A stretch of 21,664 nucleotides of DNA. Source: Flavobacteriales bacterium UBA2619. Lineage in GTDB: Bacteria > Bacteroidota > Bacteroidia > Flavobacteriales_D > Sanyastnellaceae. The stretch lies in contig DDJR01000077.1 of NCBI GenBank assembly GCA_002339135.1, positions 1 through 21,664 on the forward strand, read 5' to 3'. Under the pieces are notes generated by a model. That model had not been told where the DNA came from, did no database searches, and saw nothing but the letters and a program-made list of their open reading frames with translations. Position numbers and translations under genes: made by a program. Positions 8,225 to 15,840 of this stretch are shown one piece after another (position 1 is the stretch's first letter; each line of letters begins with the position of its first letter).

Positions 8225-9289
8225 TTAGTCTTTTATTCTGTTGAATTTGAGAGCAAAGAGCATCCATTTAGGGAGAGGTTTTGAGGGAGCTCTTTTTTGG
8301 ACGTCCATAAAGACACCTAATTTTTCCAAGATCGGAATTTTATGAACTTCGATAAGCTCTAGCCAGCATTCGTCGGGATCGTCAATGTAGGTACAATGCA
8401 CCGATGTGTGATCTCCCATGCTTAGAGCATCGTCGGTGTCACATCTAAACCCGAAGCCTTCTTTTTTCAATTCTTCACCAAGCTCTTTCATTCCCCGCAC
8501 ATCGAATCCCAGATGAGCGATTCCTGTATCAGCCCAGATTCGATCTTCAAAAATAAAACGACCCTTTCTGTCAAGTGCAACAATTAACTCAATGTAAGTT
8601 CTTCCCATTATGGAAGAGAATCCACCAGTACCAGGGTTAGATTGAGTCAACAATACTCTGTGGTAATTCTGGTCACCACCAGGCAAATGAGCCCAATCAT
8701 CAAACACTCCTTTTGTGTCATACAGCACTTGATCATAACCAAGTTTGTGTTTGTATAGTTTCAATGCGTTTTCCATATCACTTACGCCGATACTTCCTCC
8801 CAAGACTCCTCCGCTAGGGTGTCCGTTGCTTGTGAACCAGTTGTCGGATTCTAAGATTTGGAATAGGTTTCCATCGAAATCTCTCAAGTAAAAAGTAAGT
8901 CTTCCGAGGGGATCCATCACCATTTCTTGATCACAGGTCTTGGGTAAAATCTTGAGCGCGTGCTCATGCATCTTCCTGATGTCTGGTGTTTTCACCATCG
9001 TAGATCCTATTCCTAGGTCGCCTTGCCTGAGTTCGAAAACAGGCCCTTTTGGCTTAAATGAAGTTGGTGAAATGACCTCAACCGCACAACCGCCCTGGTG
9101 ATTCAAGACCATGCTGGCTCTCTTTACAATTGTTTCTCCTTTGCAGTGAGAATCCATAAGCGGAGCAGCAGCTACAGCGTCAAAAAAGGGCACGTCTAAC
9201 CCGAAGAGTTTTCTATAGAGTCTAAGACTGGCATCCATATCAGAAACGGCAATGCCCATATGTTGTATCCCTTGAATCACGTAGCTCAT
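8225..9289 (-). CDS. Double VOC-domain protein (glyoxalase/dioxygenase superfamily), function unknown
   Basis: The 354-residue protein contains four βαβββ modules of the vicinal-oxygen-chelate fold. Module 1 begins IQHMGIAVSDMDASLRLYRK (8-27), module 2 is around 94-146 and ends YLRDFDGNLFQI (134-145), module 3 begins GGSIGVSDMENALKLYKHKL (164-183), and module 4 begins IAHLGFDVRGMKEL (257-270) and ends CWLELIEV (308-315). Candidate metal ligands by position are H10 and E71 in the first half and E234, H259 and E311 in the second half, so the C-terminal half looks more likely to bind metal. The family covers glyoxalase I, extradiol dioxygenases and epimerases; the conserved ends of 4-hydroxyphenylpyruvate dioxygenase are not present. 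One-base gaps on both sides tie it to the acyltransferase upstream and the response regulator downstream. There is no signal peptide. I cannot assign a substrate. Confidence 0.8.
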   Translation of the reverse strand: MSYVIQGIQHMGIAVSDMDASLRLYRKLFGLDVPFFDAVAAAPLMDSHCKGETIVKRASMVLNHQGGCAVEVISPTSFKPKGPVFELRQGDLGIGSTMVKTPDIRKMHEHALKILPKTCDQEMVMDPLGRLTFYLRDFDGNLFQILESDNWFTSNGHPSGGVLGGSIGVSDMENALKLYKHKLGYDQVLYDTKGVFDDWAHLPGGDQNYHRVLLTQSNPGTGGFSSIMGRTYIELIVALDRKGRFIFEDRIWADTGIAHLGFDVRGMKELGEELKKEGFGFRCDTDDALSMGDHTSVHCTYIDDPDECWLELIEVHKIPILEKLGVFMDVQKRAPSKPLPKWMLFALKFNRIKD

Positions 9290-9290
9290 C

Positions 9291-10640
9291 CTATAAGTGT
9301 TTTTTCACTACAGCAATGTAGTTCATCCAGGCTTCCCTCAGTGCTGCTGATTTTTGGTCATTCCAAAAACGCTCTCCATCTAATGCGTCTTTGTGATCAT
9401 GTAAATGCCCTTGAAGCCAACCATAGAATGAATTCCCGAACGTTGCAAATGCCCAATATGCAAAGAAGACTTCGAAAAAAGGTGACCAACCGAAGAAGCT
9501 CAACCCATTGCTAGAAGCAATTCCCCCCAGAAAAATAGCTGTAAGCGTCCAAGAAAGAGGGTAAACCACCATTCCGGCTCCAATTTTCAAGGTGCTTCTA
9601 AACTCAATCGCTTTCACTTTATCGCCTCTGTAATTGAGGTACCATTGCTGCATGAAAGTCGGTGCATTTGCAATCCAGCTGAGTGGTCTAAGAGCGACGG
9701 CCCACAACTTTTTTTTGCGGACATCAAGCTGACTTACTCCCCACGCTTCGACTCTCATTTTCGGGGATTCAAAGCCTGCCTCTCTGAGCTGATTAGCAGC
9801 CTTTGAAATCTTCCCCATGTCCTTCAGCATCGATATTTTCTCCAAAGAACGAGTAATTTCAGTCCACGCTTTGGCTGAAGCTTCAGTCGTTCTGAGTGCA
9901 TTTACGTAAGGCAGAAGATCATCATACTTCTCGTAAGGCCTAATATCCACAGCGATCTCTCTGATGGCTGATTGTATTCTATCTGTCAGTTGATTGAAGT
10001 TCACTTTTTCAGTTTCTGCGTCGTATAAGTCAACCCATTCCACCGGTTTCCCCATTCTGAGACGAAATCGTCTCCTGAAGCCAGGGTAATCTTCGTAGTC
10101 CAAACCCAACGGGATAACTTTGATTCTTTTCAGACTCTCGTGCTTGGTTAAAGATCGACCCAACAGGTCACTCAGCCCACTTTTAAGACCCCGAATTGTT
10201 TTTTGCGGATTGTGGTTGCCTTCTGGGAAAATCGAAATCACAGCACCAATCTCGAGCCTATCTATGCAGCACTCCCAAATAGCATTGTTGCGTTCCCTCA
10301 AATCTGTAAGCCGATCTCTCTGTCTGTAAATGGGCATTTGATGGAGAGCAAACAGAACCATCCTGAAAACAGGGTTCCAAAAAACATCCGCTCTAGTTAG
10401 CCAATGGAGTTGTGGTTTCAGGATGCTTGTAATCAAAAGTGGATCCATCATCCCATTCTGATGGTTACTCACGAATATAATAGGGTCTTTCCCCTTAGGC
10501 AGACTCCCGATATCCTTAATTCCCATGTATCTGTGAAATCTTCCTGCACCTTGTTTCACCAGGGTCCTCGTGAATAAATACAGTCGAGATACCCTCTTTA
10601 TGGGTGGCTTTAGAAACGGTCGGTCTTTTTTGTGATTCAT
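9291..10640 (-). CDS. PlsC-type lysophospholipid/glycerolipid acyltransferase
   Basis: A 449-residue protein with an N-terminal acyltransferase domain: the catalytic HX5D-like block NHQNGMMD (N59, H60, D66) and the substrate-binding block FPEGNH (138-143), with HQMPIYRQRD (100-109) between them. This pattern belongs to the PlsC/LPLAT superfamily, which transfers acyl groups from acyl-ACP or acyl-CoA to lysophosphatidate or related lipids at the inner membrane. The C-terminal half (about 240-449) is an extension beyond the usual 240-residue PlsC; it has a soluble helical part and then two or three hydrophobic segments around 350-410. The spacing in the catalytic block is H60 to D66. The gene starts three bases after the pheT stop and ends one base before the VOC gene, so it is probably co-transcribed with both. 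The acceptor lipid is unknown. Confidence 0.83.
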   Translation of the reverse strand: MNHKKDRPFLKPPIKRVSRLYLFTRTLVKQGAGRFHRYMGIKDIGSLPKGKDPIIFVSNHQNGMMDPLLITSILKPQLHWLTRADVFWNPVFRMVLFALHQMPIYRQRDRLTDLRERNNAIWECCIDRLEIGAVISIFPEGNHNPQKTIRGLKSGLSDLLGRSLTKHESLKRIKVIPLGLDYEDYPGFRRRFRLRMGKPVEWVDLYDAETEKVNFNQLTDRIQSAIREIAVDIRPYEKYDDLLPYVNALRTTEASAKAWTEITRSLEKISMLKDMGKISKAANQLREAGFESPKMRVEAWGVSQLDVRKKKLWAVALRPLSWIANAPTFMQQWYLNYRGDKVKAIEFRSTLKIGAGMVVYPLSWTLTAIFLGGIASSNGLSFFGWSPFFEVFFAYWAFATFGNSFYGWLQGHLHDHKDALDGERFWNDQKSAALREAWMNYIAVVKKHL

Positions 10641-10643
10641 TTT

Positions 10644-13115
10644 TTAGCGGAGTACAGCTCCTGTTGCTTTAGAAATTCCTTCTAGAATTCTCCCAACGCT
10701 CTTGTCGATATGTTTGTCTGTAAGAGTTTGATTTCTGTCTTGTAATACGAGTCCTACAGCATAACTCACTTTTCCATCGTCCAATTTATCTCCTTCATAA
10801 ACATCAAACAAAGTAACCTCCTTTAGAAGTTTCTTTTCAGATTTAAATGCAGCTTCTTTGATGGACTCAAAGCTCACACCGTGATTAAGAACGAGCGAAA
10901 GATCGCGCTTAACTGATGGGAACTTTGAAAGTTCTTTTGCAATAAGTTGACGTTTTTTTCTCGCTTTGAGAAGGGGTTTTACACGTAAGTCCGCCCAAAA
11001 AACATACTCGTCAACTCCACACATTGTCGTCACATCTGGATGAACTTGTCCGAACCTTCCGATGGTATTGGTTCCCATCATGATCAAGTTTCCTTCCAGC
11101 ATGAATTCTCCGGTATCCTCGAGTTCAGTTACCTTAGAAGCAACACCCACTTGTTCAAGCAGAGCGTCAACTGTTTCTTTTAATGTAAACAAATCGACAT
11201 CTCCTGTAGTTTCATTCCAGTTTACAGGCTTCTTGCTTCCAGTAATCCACAAGCTCAAATGCTCAGTTTCTTGATAGCCAGAGGTTTCTCCCTTAGCATT
11301 TACTTGGTAGGTCCTGCCGAATTCAAACAGTCTTAAATCTGCAGACTTGTGGTTTTTATTCCTTGCAATTGCCTCTATCCCCTGAAAGACCAGACTTTGC
11401 CTCATCACACCTAAATCGCCACTCAGTGGATTGAGAATTTCAACAGTCGTATTGGGTGTGATATCCGAGTCTTTCCAAGATCGTTCCGTGTAGGAAGACT
11501 TTGTGAGTGAGTTTGACATCATCTCGTTGTACCCTCTCGCAACAAGTGTAGATGCAAGACCAAATAAAATGTCTTCTTTGTCAGGTCCTGACGAAATTTC
11601 AAGTGTTGAAGAAATTCTAGAGGGAATTTCTATTTGGTCAAAACCATGGACCCGAAGAACTTCTTCTACAACGTCTGCAGGTCTTGTAACATCACTGCGG
11701 TAGGCAGGAACCTCCAATGACATTTTCATCTCATCTTCTGAAAGCACCTCAATATCAAGTGACGCTAAGATCGATTTAACGTGGGGTCTGTCCAGTTTAG
11801 AACCGATCATCTTGTCGAGCATATCCCATTCGAGGGCAACAGGTTGTCCCGGTGCATATCCTGTTTCCCCGATTTCTAAAGCCCCAACTACATTTGCTCC
11901 GCTCCACTCACAAATCAATTCTGCCGCTCTTGCCGCTGCAACTTTCACCATATTCGGATCAACTTGTCTCTCGAACCTGAAAGAAGCGTCGGTAGAAAGT
12001 CCATGCCTCTTTGAGGATTTTCTCACTGTGACAGGATTGAAGAATGCAGACTCCAATAAAATGCGGTTGGTATTCTGGCTTACTCCGTGTTTAGAACTTC
12101 CAAATACACCTGCGATGCACATCGCCTCTTTCTCGTCTGAGATGACAAGGTCCGATGAATCAAGTGTACGTTCTTCAGAATCCAGAGTTGTTATCTTTTC
12201 GTTTTCATACGCCAGTCTCACTCTCAGCTCCCCTTGGACTGTATCAGCGTCAAATGCATGAAGTGGTTGGCCTAACTCGTGAAGAACATAGTTGGTTGCA
12301 TCCACGACATTGTTGATGGGAGCGCAGCCAATTCCACGAAGAAACCTCTGAGCATGGTCGGGTGATGGCGCAATCTTCACATCTTCAAGTTCTATTAAAG
12401 TATAGCGCGGGGCCAATTCAGGTTCTTCAACAAAACTTTTAACTCCTTTCGTAAGCCCTCTTGAGAAATCAATGTTAGCTCCACCGATAGATTCAATTTT
12501 ATCAAGTCCTGTTTGAAGAAAATGGCTGACTGTTCCGTGCATAAGTCCAGCTCTTAGATCACGAGCAACACCGAGGTGGCCCATCGCATCATTTCTGTTG
12601 GGCGTGAGTCCAATTTCGAGAATGTTATCAGAACCGATTCCGAAAACTTCGCTTACAGGTGTTCCAGGACTCCACTTTTCATCCAACTCGATGATTCCTC
12701 CGTCGGATGTTCCGATTCCAATTTCATCCGCTCCACAGAGCATGCCTAGGCTTGGCTCCCCGCGAATTTTTCCTTTCTTAATTTTAAAAGGTTCACCTTC
12801 AAGAGGGAAAAGCTCAGAACCAACATTGGCTACAACCACCTTTAAGCCTTTCGCGGCATTCGGTGCGCCACAAACAATGTCAAGTGGTTCGCTTGAACCC
12901 ACATCAACTTTGCAACATCGAAGTCTGTCAGCATTCGGGTGTTGGCTGCATTCTACAATATGCCCCACAGTGAGCCCACGCAATCCGCCCGGTACATCAT
13001 CAACGGTCTCTACTCCTTCTATCTCAAGTCCTGTCGCCGTTAAAACTGCTGCAGCATCATCTGCTGGTAGTGTAACCTTGAGGAACTCCTGAATCTTTCT
13101 GTATGATACCTTCAT
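10644..13115 (-). CDS. pheT: Phenylalanyl-tRNA synthetase β subunit
   Basis: The 823-residue product has the full bacterial PheT layout. An EMAP-like tRNA-binding domain lies at about 45-155 (GLTVGHIVECSQHPNADRLR, then VCGAPN), the B3/B4 editing domain at about 215-400 with HELGQPLHAFDAD, the B5 domain at about 410-485, and the core fold with LNPLSGDLGVMRQSL and DLRLFEFGRTY. The C-terminal ferredoxin-like anticodon-binding domain covers about 725-823 (KFPSVKRDLSLVL onward). With PheS it forms the α2β2 enzyme that charges tRNA-Phe; PheT handles tRNA binding and editing of mischarged Tyr. The ATG at 13115 fits the canonical N-terminus (MKVSYRKIQEFL). No Shine-Dalgarno is visible. Its partner pheS is not adjacent but 1.7 kb away on the other strand. 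A -7 element TAACTTTG lies about 20 bases upstream. Confidence 0.97.
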   Translation of the reverse strand: MKVSYRKIQEFLKVTLPADDAAAVLTATGLEIEGVETVDDVPGGLRGLTVGHIVECSQHPNADRLRCCKVDVGSSEPLDIVCGAPNAAKGLKVVVANVGSELFPLEGEPFKIKKGKIRGEPSLGMLCGADEIGIGTSDGGIIELDEKWSPGTPVSEVFGIGSDNILEIGLTPNRNDAMGHLGVARDLRAGLMHGTVSHFLQTGLDKIESIGGANIDFSRGLTKGVKSFVEEPELAPRYTLIELEDVKIAPSPDHAQRFLRGIGCAPINNVVDATNYVLHELGQPLHAFDADTVQGELRVRLAYENEKITTLDSEERTLDSSDLVISDEKEAMCIAGVFGSSKHGVSQNTNRILLESAFFNPVTVRKSSKRHGLSTDASFRFERQVDPNMVKVAAARAAELICEWSGANVVGALEIGETGYAPGQPVALEWDMLDKMIGSKLDRPHVKSILASLDIEVLSEDEMKMSLEVPAYRSDVTRPADVVEEVLRVHGFDQIEIPSRISSTLEISSGPDKEDILFGLASTLVARGYNEMMSNSLTKSSYTERSWKDSDITPNTTVEILNPLSGDLGVMRQSLVFQGIEAIARNKNHKSADLRLFEFGRTYQVNAKGETSGYQETEHLSLWITGSKKPVNWNETTGDVDLFTLKETVDALLEQVGVASKVTELEDTGEFMLEGNLIMMGTNTIGRFGQVHPDVTTMCGVDEYVFWADLRVKPLLKARKKRQLIAKELSKFPSVKRDLSLVLNHGVSFESIKEAAFKSEKKLLKEVTLFDVYEGDKLDDGKVSYAVGLVLQDRNQTLTDKHIDKSVGRILEGISKATGAVLR

Positions 13116-13135
13116 AAATTGGTTTTAAAGTGTCG

Positions 13136-13152
13136 CAAAGTTACTAACTTTG
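13136..13152. promoter_or_regulatory. Palindrome of two opposed -7 elements between pheT and tRNA-Pro
   Basis: The 17 bases CAAAGTTACTAACTTTG form a perfect inverted repeat of 8 bp around a single base. Each arm, read outward, is TAACTTTG, an exact match to the Bacteroidota -7 consensus TAnnTTTG. The plus-strand arm (13145-13152) ends 11 bases before the tRNA 5' end; a TTG at 13119-13121 could be its -33 element, with a long 23-base spacer. The minus-strand arm (13143-13136) ends 20 bases before the pheT ATG, but no good -33 TTG is seen behind it. The simplest reading is two back-to-back promoters whose -7 elements almost touch, so only one could be occupied at a time. A protein operator is an alternative. 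Confidence 0.5.
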
Positions 13153-13163
13153 AGTCACTAAAT

Positions 13164-13236
13164 CGGGATGTAGCTCAGTTGGTAGAGTACGCGTCTGGGG
13201 GACGTGAAGTCGCAGGTTCAAGTCCTGTCATCCCGA
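13164..13236 (+). tRNA. tRNA-Pro (anticodon GGG)
   Basis: A complete cloverleaf of 73 bases. The acceptor stem is CGGGATG (13164-13170) with CATCCCG (13229-13235), discriminator A at 13236. The D arm is GCTC/GAGT around AGTTGGTA. The anticodon stem is CGCGT/ACGTG with loop CTGGGGG, so the anticodon GGG is at 13197-13199 and is followed by G37. The T arm is GCAGG-TTCAAGT-CCTGT. The C1-G72 pair with A73 is the identity feature of bacterial proline tRNA, and G37 is the usual m1G site. The 3' CCA is not encoded (CTAC follows) and must be added by the CCA enzyme. It reads CCC and CCU codons. Confidence 0.96.
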
Positions 13237-13286
13237 CTACAAATTTGAAAGGGATTGCATGCTACATGTGAGATTTCTTTGCAGAG

Positions 13287-13294
13287 TAATTTTG
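13287..13294 (+). promoter_or_regulatory. Candidate -7 element for the small gene after tRNA-Pro
   Basis: TAATTTTG matches TAnnTTTG exactly and lies 19 bases before the ATG at 13314, which would give a short leader. No TTG sits at the expected 19-23 base distance upstream (the nearest, at 13255-13257, is 29 bases away). The gene might also be read through from the tRNA promoter. Confidence 0.3.
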
Positions 13295-13313
13295 CAGAAA
13301 TAAAAAGTAAACA

Positions 13314-13655
13314 ATGGATTTTGCATTCGAGAAAGACTGGAACAAGCTGGTTAAAATGATGATGGAACGGTTTGGTGAGCAGCCAGATGTTACCTCCATT
13401 GTGTTTGCTGTAGGCTTGCAAGAAGTGTCACAAGGTCCAAGCGAATACAAGAAAGATGACAAGGTGAACCTGATTCATGTCGGTGTTTGCACCTTGTTAG
13501 AACCTCTAGGATATTATAAAACCCTCGGGTTAGACAGTGATGGGTGGCCGCATTTTGAAAGAGTAGGGGAGTTGCCAGATCTTGACTCAGATGAGCAAGA
13601 GTTGTTGCTAAAGCGGCAACTTGTGGACTACTTTGCTGGTTGGATAGCGGAATAG
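13314..13655 (+). CDS. Conserved small protein of unknown function
   Basis: A 113-residue acidic, soluble protein with no signal peptide or membrane segment. The sequence alternates helical stretches: an N-terminal part DFAFEKDWNKLVKMMMERFG, a central hydrophobic helix TSIVFAVGLQEVSQG, then KVNLIHVGVCTLLEPLGYY, a DSDGWPHFERV turn, and a final acidic helix ending YFAGWIAE. It looks like a small conserved Bacteroidota protein seen without a named domain; I recognise the general type but not a function. It lies 77 bases after tRNA-Pro and converges with the lipoprotein gene at a distance of six bases. The ATG is preceded by an A-rich stretch with no Shine-Dalgarno, like other starts here. Confidence 0.8.
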   Translation: MDFAFEKDWNKLVKMMMERFGEQPDVTSIVFAVGLQEVSQGPSEYKKDDKVNLIHVGVCTLLEPLGYYKTLGLDSDGWPHFERVGELPDLDSDEQELLLKRQLVDYFAGWIAE

Positions 13656-13661
13656 TTTTTA

Positions 13662-14045
13662 CTACTCTACGATAACCTCTTCGTTGTTGGTCTGCATTTC
13701 CTCAATTTTAATCAGACCAGATCCAAAGAGTGACCCTTTGGTAGCTTCGATATCTAGAACCGCAAATCCGGCTTGGCCTCCAACATAGAAGTTCGAGAAA
13801 TCAAAAGAAACGAACCCTTCTTCAGAAGTTGTTTGGATGGTGTCAAACCTTGGCTCACCTACAAAATCTTCATCTAAAGACCCGAGAGCAAAGAGGCGAA
13901 CGTCACATCCTGCGACTGGGATTTTCTCGCCTACAGCGTCAACTCTGTAAACTTGAATATTTGCGATCGTATCTTCAATTTCATAGCAACTAGAAGCAAA
14001 AATTACGATTGCCGCGAGAGTGAGTGTAGGAAATAGGCGGTTCAT
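13662..14045 (-). CDS. Small lipoprotein of unknown function
   Basis: The 127-residue product has a lipoprotein signal peptide: MNR, hydrophobic segment LFPTLTLAAIVIF, then the lipobox ASSC with the lipidated cysteine at residue 20. The mature part, about 108 residues, is acidic and β-rich (IANIQVYRVDAVGEKIPVAG, EGFVSFDFSNF, GFAVLDIEA), suggesting a single immunoglobulin-like or carboxypeptidase-regulatory-like sandwich, but no domain can be named with confidence. It is divergent from the cyclophilin lipoprotein with 51 bp between. On its strand GATATTTG (14096-14089) is a one-mismatch -7 element, with a TTG 22 bases further upstream (14121-14119). Confidence 0.8.
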   Translation of the reverse strand: MNRLFPTLTLAAIVIFASSCYEIEDTIANIQVYRVDAVGEKIPVAGCDVRLFALGSLDEDFVGEPRFDTIQTTSEEGFVSFDFSNFYVGGQAGFAVLDIEATKGSLFGSGLIKIEEMQTNNEEVIVE

Positions 14046-14096
14046 TGCAGTAGGGGTTATAACTTAGCGGGTTCAATTCCGAATGTTACAAATATC

Positions 14097-14807
14097 ATGA
14101 AAAAATCTCAGACTAGAACAATTTTAGGAACTTTCACATTATTCATGGGTGCAATTTTCATGATGTCTGCTTCAGGATGTGACAAAAATGACACACTCTA
14201 CACCCATCAAAAAGTTGTGATTCACACAGAATTTGGGGATATGACTGTGCTTCTTTCTGATTCGACTCCTCTGCACAGAGACAATTTTGTCAAACTCGCT
14301 GAAGAAGGATTTTACGACAATTTACTTTTTCACAGAGTCATGAAAGGCTTTATGGTTCAAGGTGGAGACCCGAACAGCCGTGATGCACAGCAGGGTGCTA
14401 GACTTGGGAGTGGTGGGCCGGGTTACACTGTTGACAATGAAATCAGAGCAGATCATTTGCACGTTAAAGGTGCTCTGGCTGCAGCCAGACAGCCAGACAA
14501 CGTGAATCCTGATTTCCGTTCTTCAGGAAGCCAATTTTATATCGTTGATGGGAAAACCTACAAACCAGGTGAGTTAAAGTCATTCGAGAACAAACTTAGA
14601 GTTGCTAATCCCGATTTTTCTTACTCTGAGGATGCTGTTATGCAATACGCAGATCAGGGTGGAACTCCATTTTTAGACATGAATTATACTGTTTTTGGAT
14701 TCGTTGTAGAAGGAATTGAAATCATTGACTCTATCGCCGCAAATAAAGTCAACCGAGGAAACAGACCATTAGAGGATATCAAGTTTACTGTTGAAGTTGT
14801 GAAATAA
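14097..14807 (+). CDS. Cyclophilin-type peptidyl-prolyl isomerase, lipoprotein
   Basis: A 236-residue lipoprotein: a basic N-terminus, a hydrophobic stretch and the lipobox SASGC with C28, so it is anchored to the envelope and faces the periplasm. The cyclophilin domain (about 38-236) shows YDNLLFHRVMKGFMVQGGDP (catalytic R80, Q88), a GSGGPGYTVDNE segment (104-115), SSGSQFYIV (142-150) and YTVFGFVVEG. It would catalyse proline cis-trans isomerisation during folding of exported proteins. An insertion of about 35 residues after FYIV (DGKTYKPGELKSF onward) is larger than in E. coli PpiA/PpiB; such inserts are common in Bacteroidota homologues. Its stop overlaps the pheS start by one base (TAATG), so the two are probably translated from one mRNA. 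Confidence 0.93.
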   Translation: MKKSQTRTILGTFTLFMGAIFMMSASGCDKNDTLYTHQKVVIHTEFGDMTVLLSDSTPLHRDNFVKLAEEGFYDNLLFHRVMKGFMVQGGDPNSRDAQQGARLGSGGPGYTVDNEIRADHLHVKGALAAARQPDNVNPDFRSSGSQFYIVDGKTYKPGELKSFENKLRVANPDFSYSEDAVMQYADQGGTPFLDMNYTVFGFVVEGIEIIDSIAANKVNRGNRPLEDIKFTVEVVK

Positions 14808-15829
14808 TGAGGAAGGTATTAAACGAAATACTCAGAGATATTGCAGGGCGAGTATTCGAGTCTTCTGAATCCGTGGAAGCCTTTCGTGTTGAGTTTTTAG
14901 GTAGAAAAGGGAAGATGAAGGATCTGATGGCTCAGTTCCGAGATGTTGCTCCAGAATTCAAGCGCGAGCTAGGTCCTCTGGTTAATCAAGTAAAGAGTGC
15001 AGTCGAAGCCAGGGTTGCTCAAGAACAATCTAATTTCGACCGCAAACAAACAGCAACGGCTAGTGGAACAGATTTTTCACGTCCATCAGGAGGTCTTCCC
15101 CAAGGAACGCATCATCCACTTCAAGTTGTGAGGCGTGAGATTTTAGGGATTTTTAAAAACATGGGGTTTGGTGTCGTTGAAGGTCCAGAGATTGAGGATG
15201 ATTGGCATGTGTTTAGTGGGCTCAATTTTCCGCCAGAACATCCAGCGCGTGATATGCAAGATACTTTTTTTGTTGAAAGAAACCCTGATTTGCTCCTAAG
15301 AACCCACACAAGTTCTGTTCAGGTAAGAGAGATGGAGAAGCGCAAACCACCCATGCGAATTATTATGCCTGGCCGAGTGTTTAGGAACGAGGCCGTCTCA
15401 GCCCGAGCACATTGCATGTTTCATCAAATCGAAGGTCTATATATTGATGAAGGGGTTTCATTTGCGGACTTAAAACAAAACCTTCTTCATTTTGCCCAAA
15501 AGTTTTTTGGTCCAGAAACGAAGATTAGGCTCCGACCTTCTTACTTCCCATTCACCGAGCCCAGTGCTGAGGTTGATGTGTATTGGGGGCTTGAAACCGA
15601 GGTGGATAAGAAGATTACAAAGGGCACCGGTTGGCTAGAAATTCTTGGATGTGGCATGGTCGATCCGAATGTGCTTGAAGTCAATGGAATCGACTCTAAA
15701 AAGTACAGTGGTTTTGCTTTTGGAATGGGTATCGAAAGAATTGCGATGCTTAAATACCAAATAGGTGATCTTCGATTGTTCTTTGAAAATGACAAGCGTT
15801 TTTTAGATCAGTTCAAGGGTGAGCGCTAA
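14807..15829 (+). CDS. pheS: Phenylalanyl-tRNA synthetase α subunit
   Basis: The 340-residue product is the catalytic α subunit. An N-terminal helical coiled coil (1-90) includes EAFRVEFLGRKGKMKDLMAQF. The class II core begins HHPLQVVRREILGIFKNMGF and carries GPEIEDDWHVFSGLNFPPEHPARDMQDTF. Motif 2 is around RVFRNEAVSARAHCMFHQIEG. Motif 3 is near the C-terminus, with FAFGMGIERIAMLKYQIGDLR. It activates phenylalanine and attaches it to tRNA-Phe together with PheT. The length is the normal bacterial size. The gene overlaps the cyclophilin stop by one base and converges with the M28 gene 11 bases downstream. pheT is on the opposite strand, 1.7 kb away and divergent, rather than directly downstream as in E. 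coli. Confidence 0.97.
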   Translation: MRKVLNEILRDIAGRVFESSESVEAFRVEFLGRKGKMKDLMAQFRDVAPEFKRELGPLVNQVKSAVEARVAQEQSNFDRKQTATASGTDFSRPSGGLPQGTHHPLQVVRREILGIFKNMGFGVVEGPEIEDDWHVFSGLNFPPEHPARDMQDTFFVERNPDLLLRTHTSSVQVREMEKRKPPMRIIMPGRVFRNEAVSARAHCMFHQIEGLYIDEGVSFADLKQNLLHFAQKFFGPETKIRLRPSYFPFTEPSAEVDVYWGLETEVDKKITKGTGWLEILGCGMVDPNVLEVNGIDSKKYSGFAFGMGIERIAMLKYQIGDLRLFFENDKRFLDQFKGER

Positions 15830-15840
15830 TTGTGTCAGAT

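Noticed and set aside
8225..9289. Identification of the VOC protein as 4-hydroxyphenylpyruvate dioxygenase
   Set aside because: The length is similar and both have two VOC halves, but the conserved C-terminal segments of that enzyme are missing.
12598..13092. 164-codon open frame antisense to pheT
   Set aside because: It is serine- and proline-rich as expected for the complement of a coding frame, and lies wholly within the certain pheT gene.
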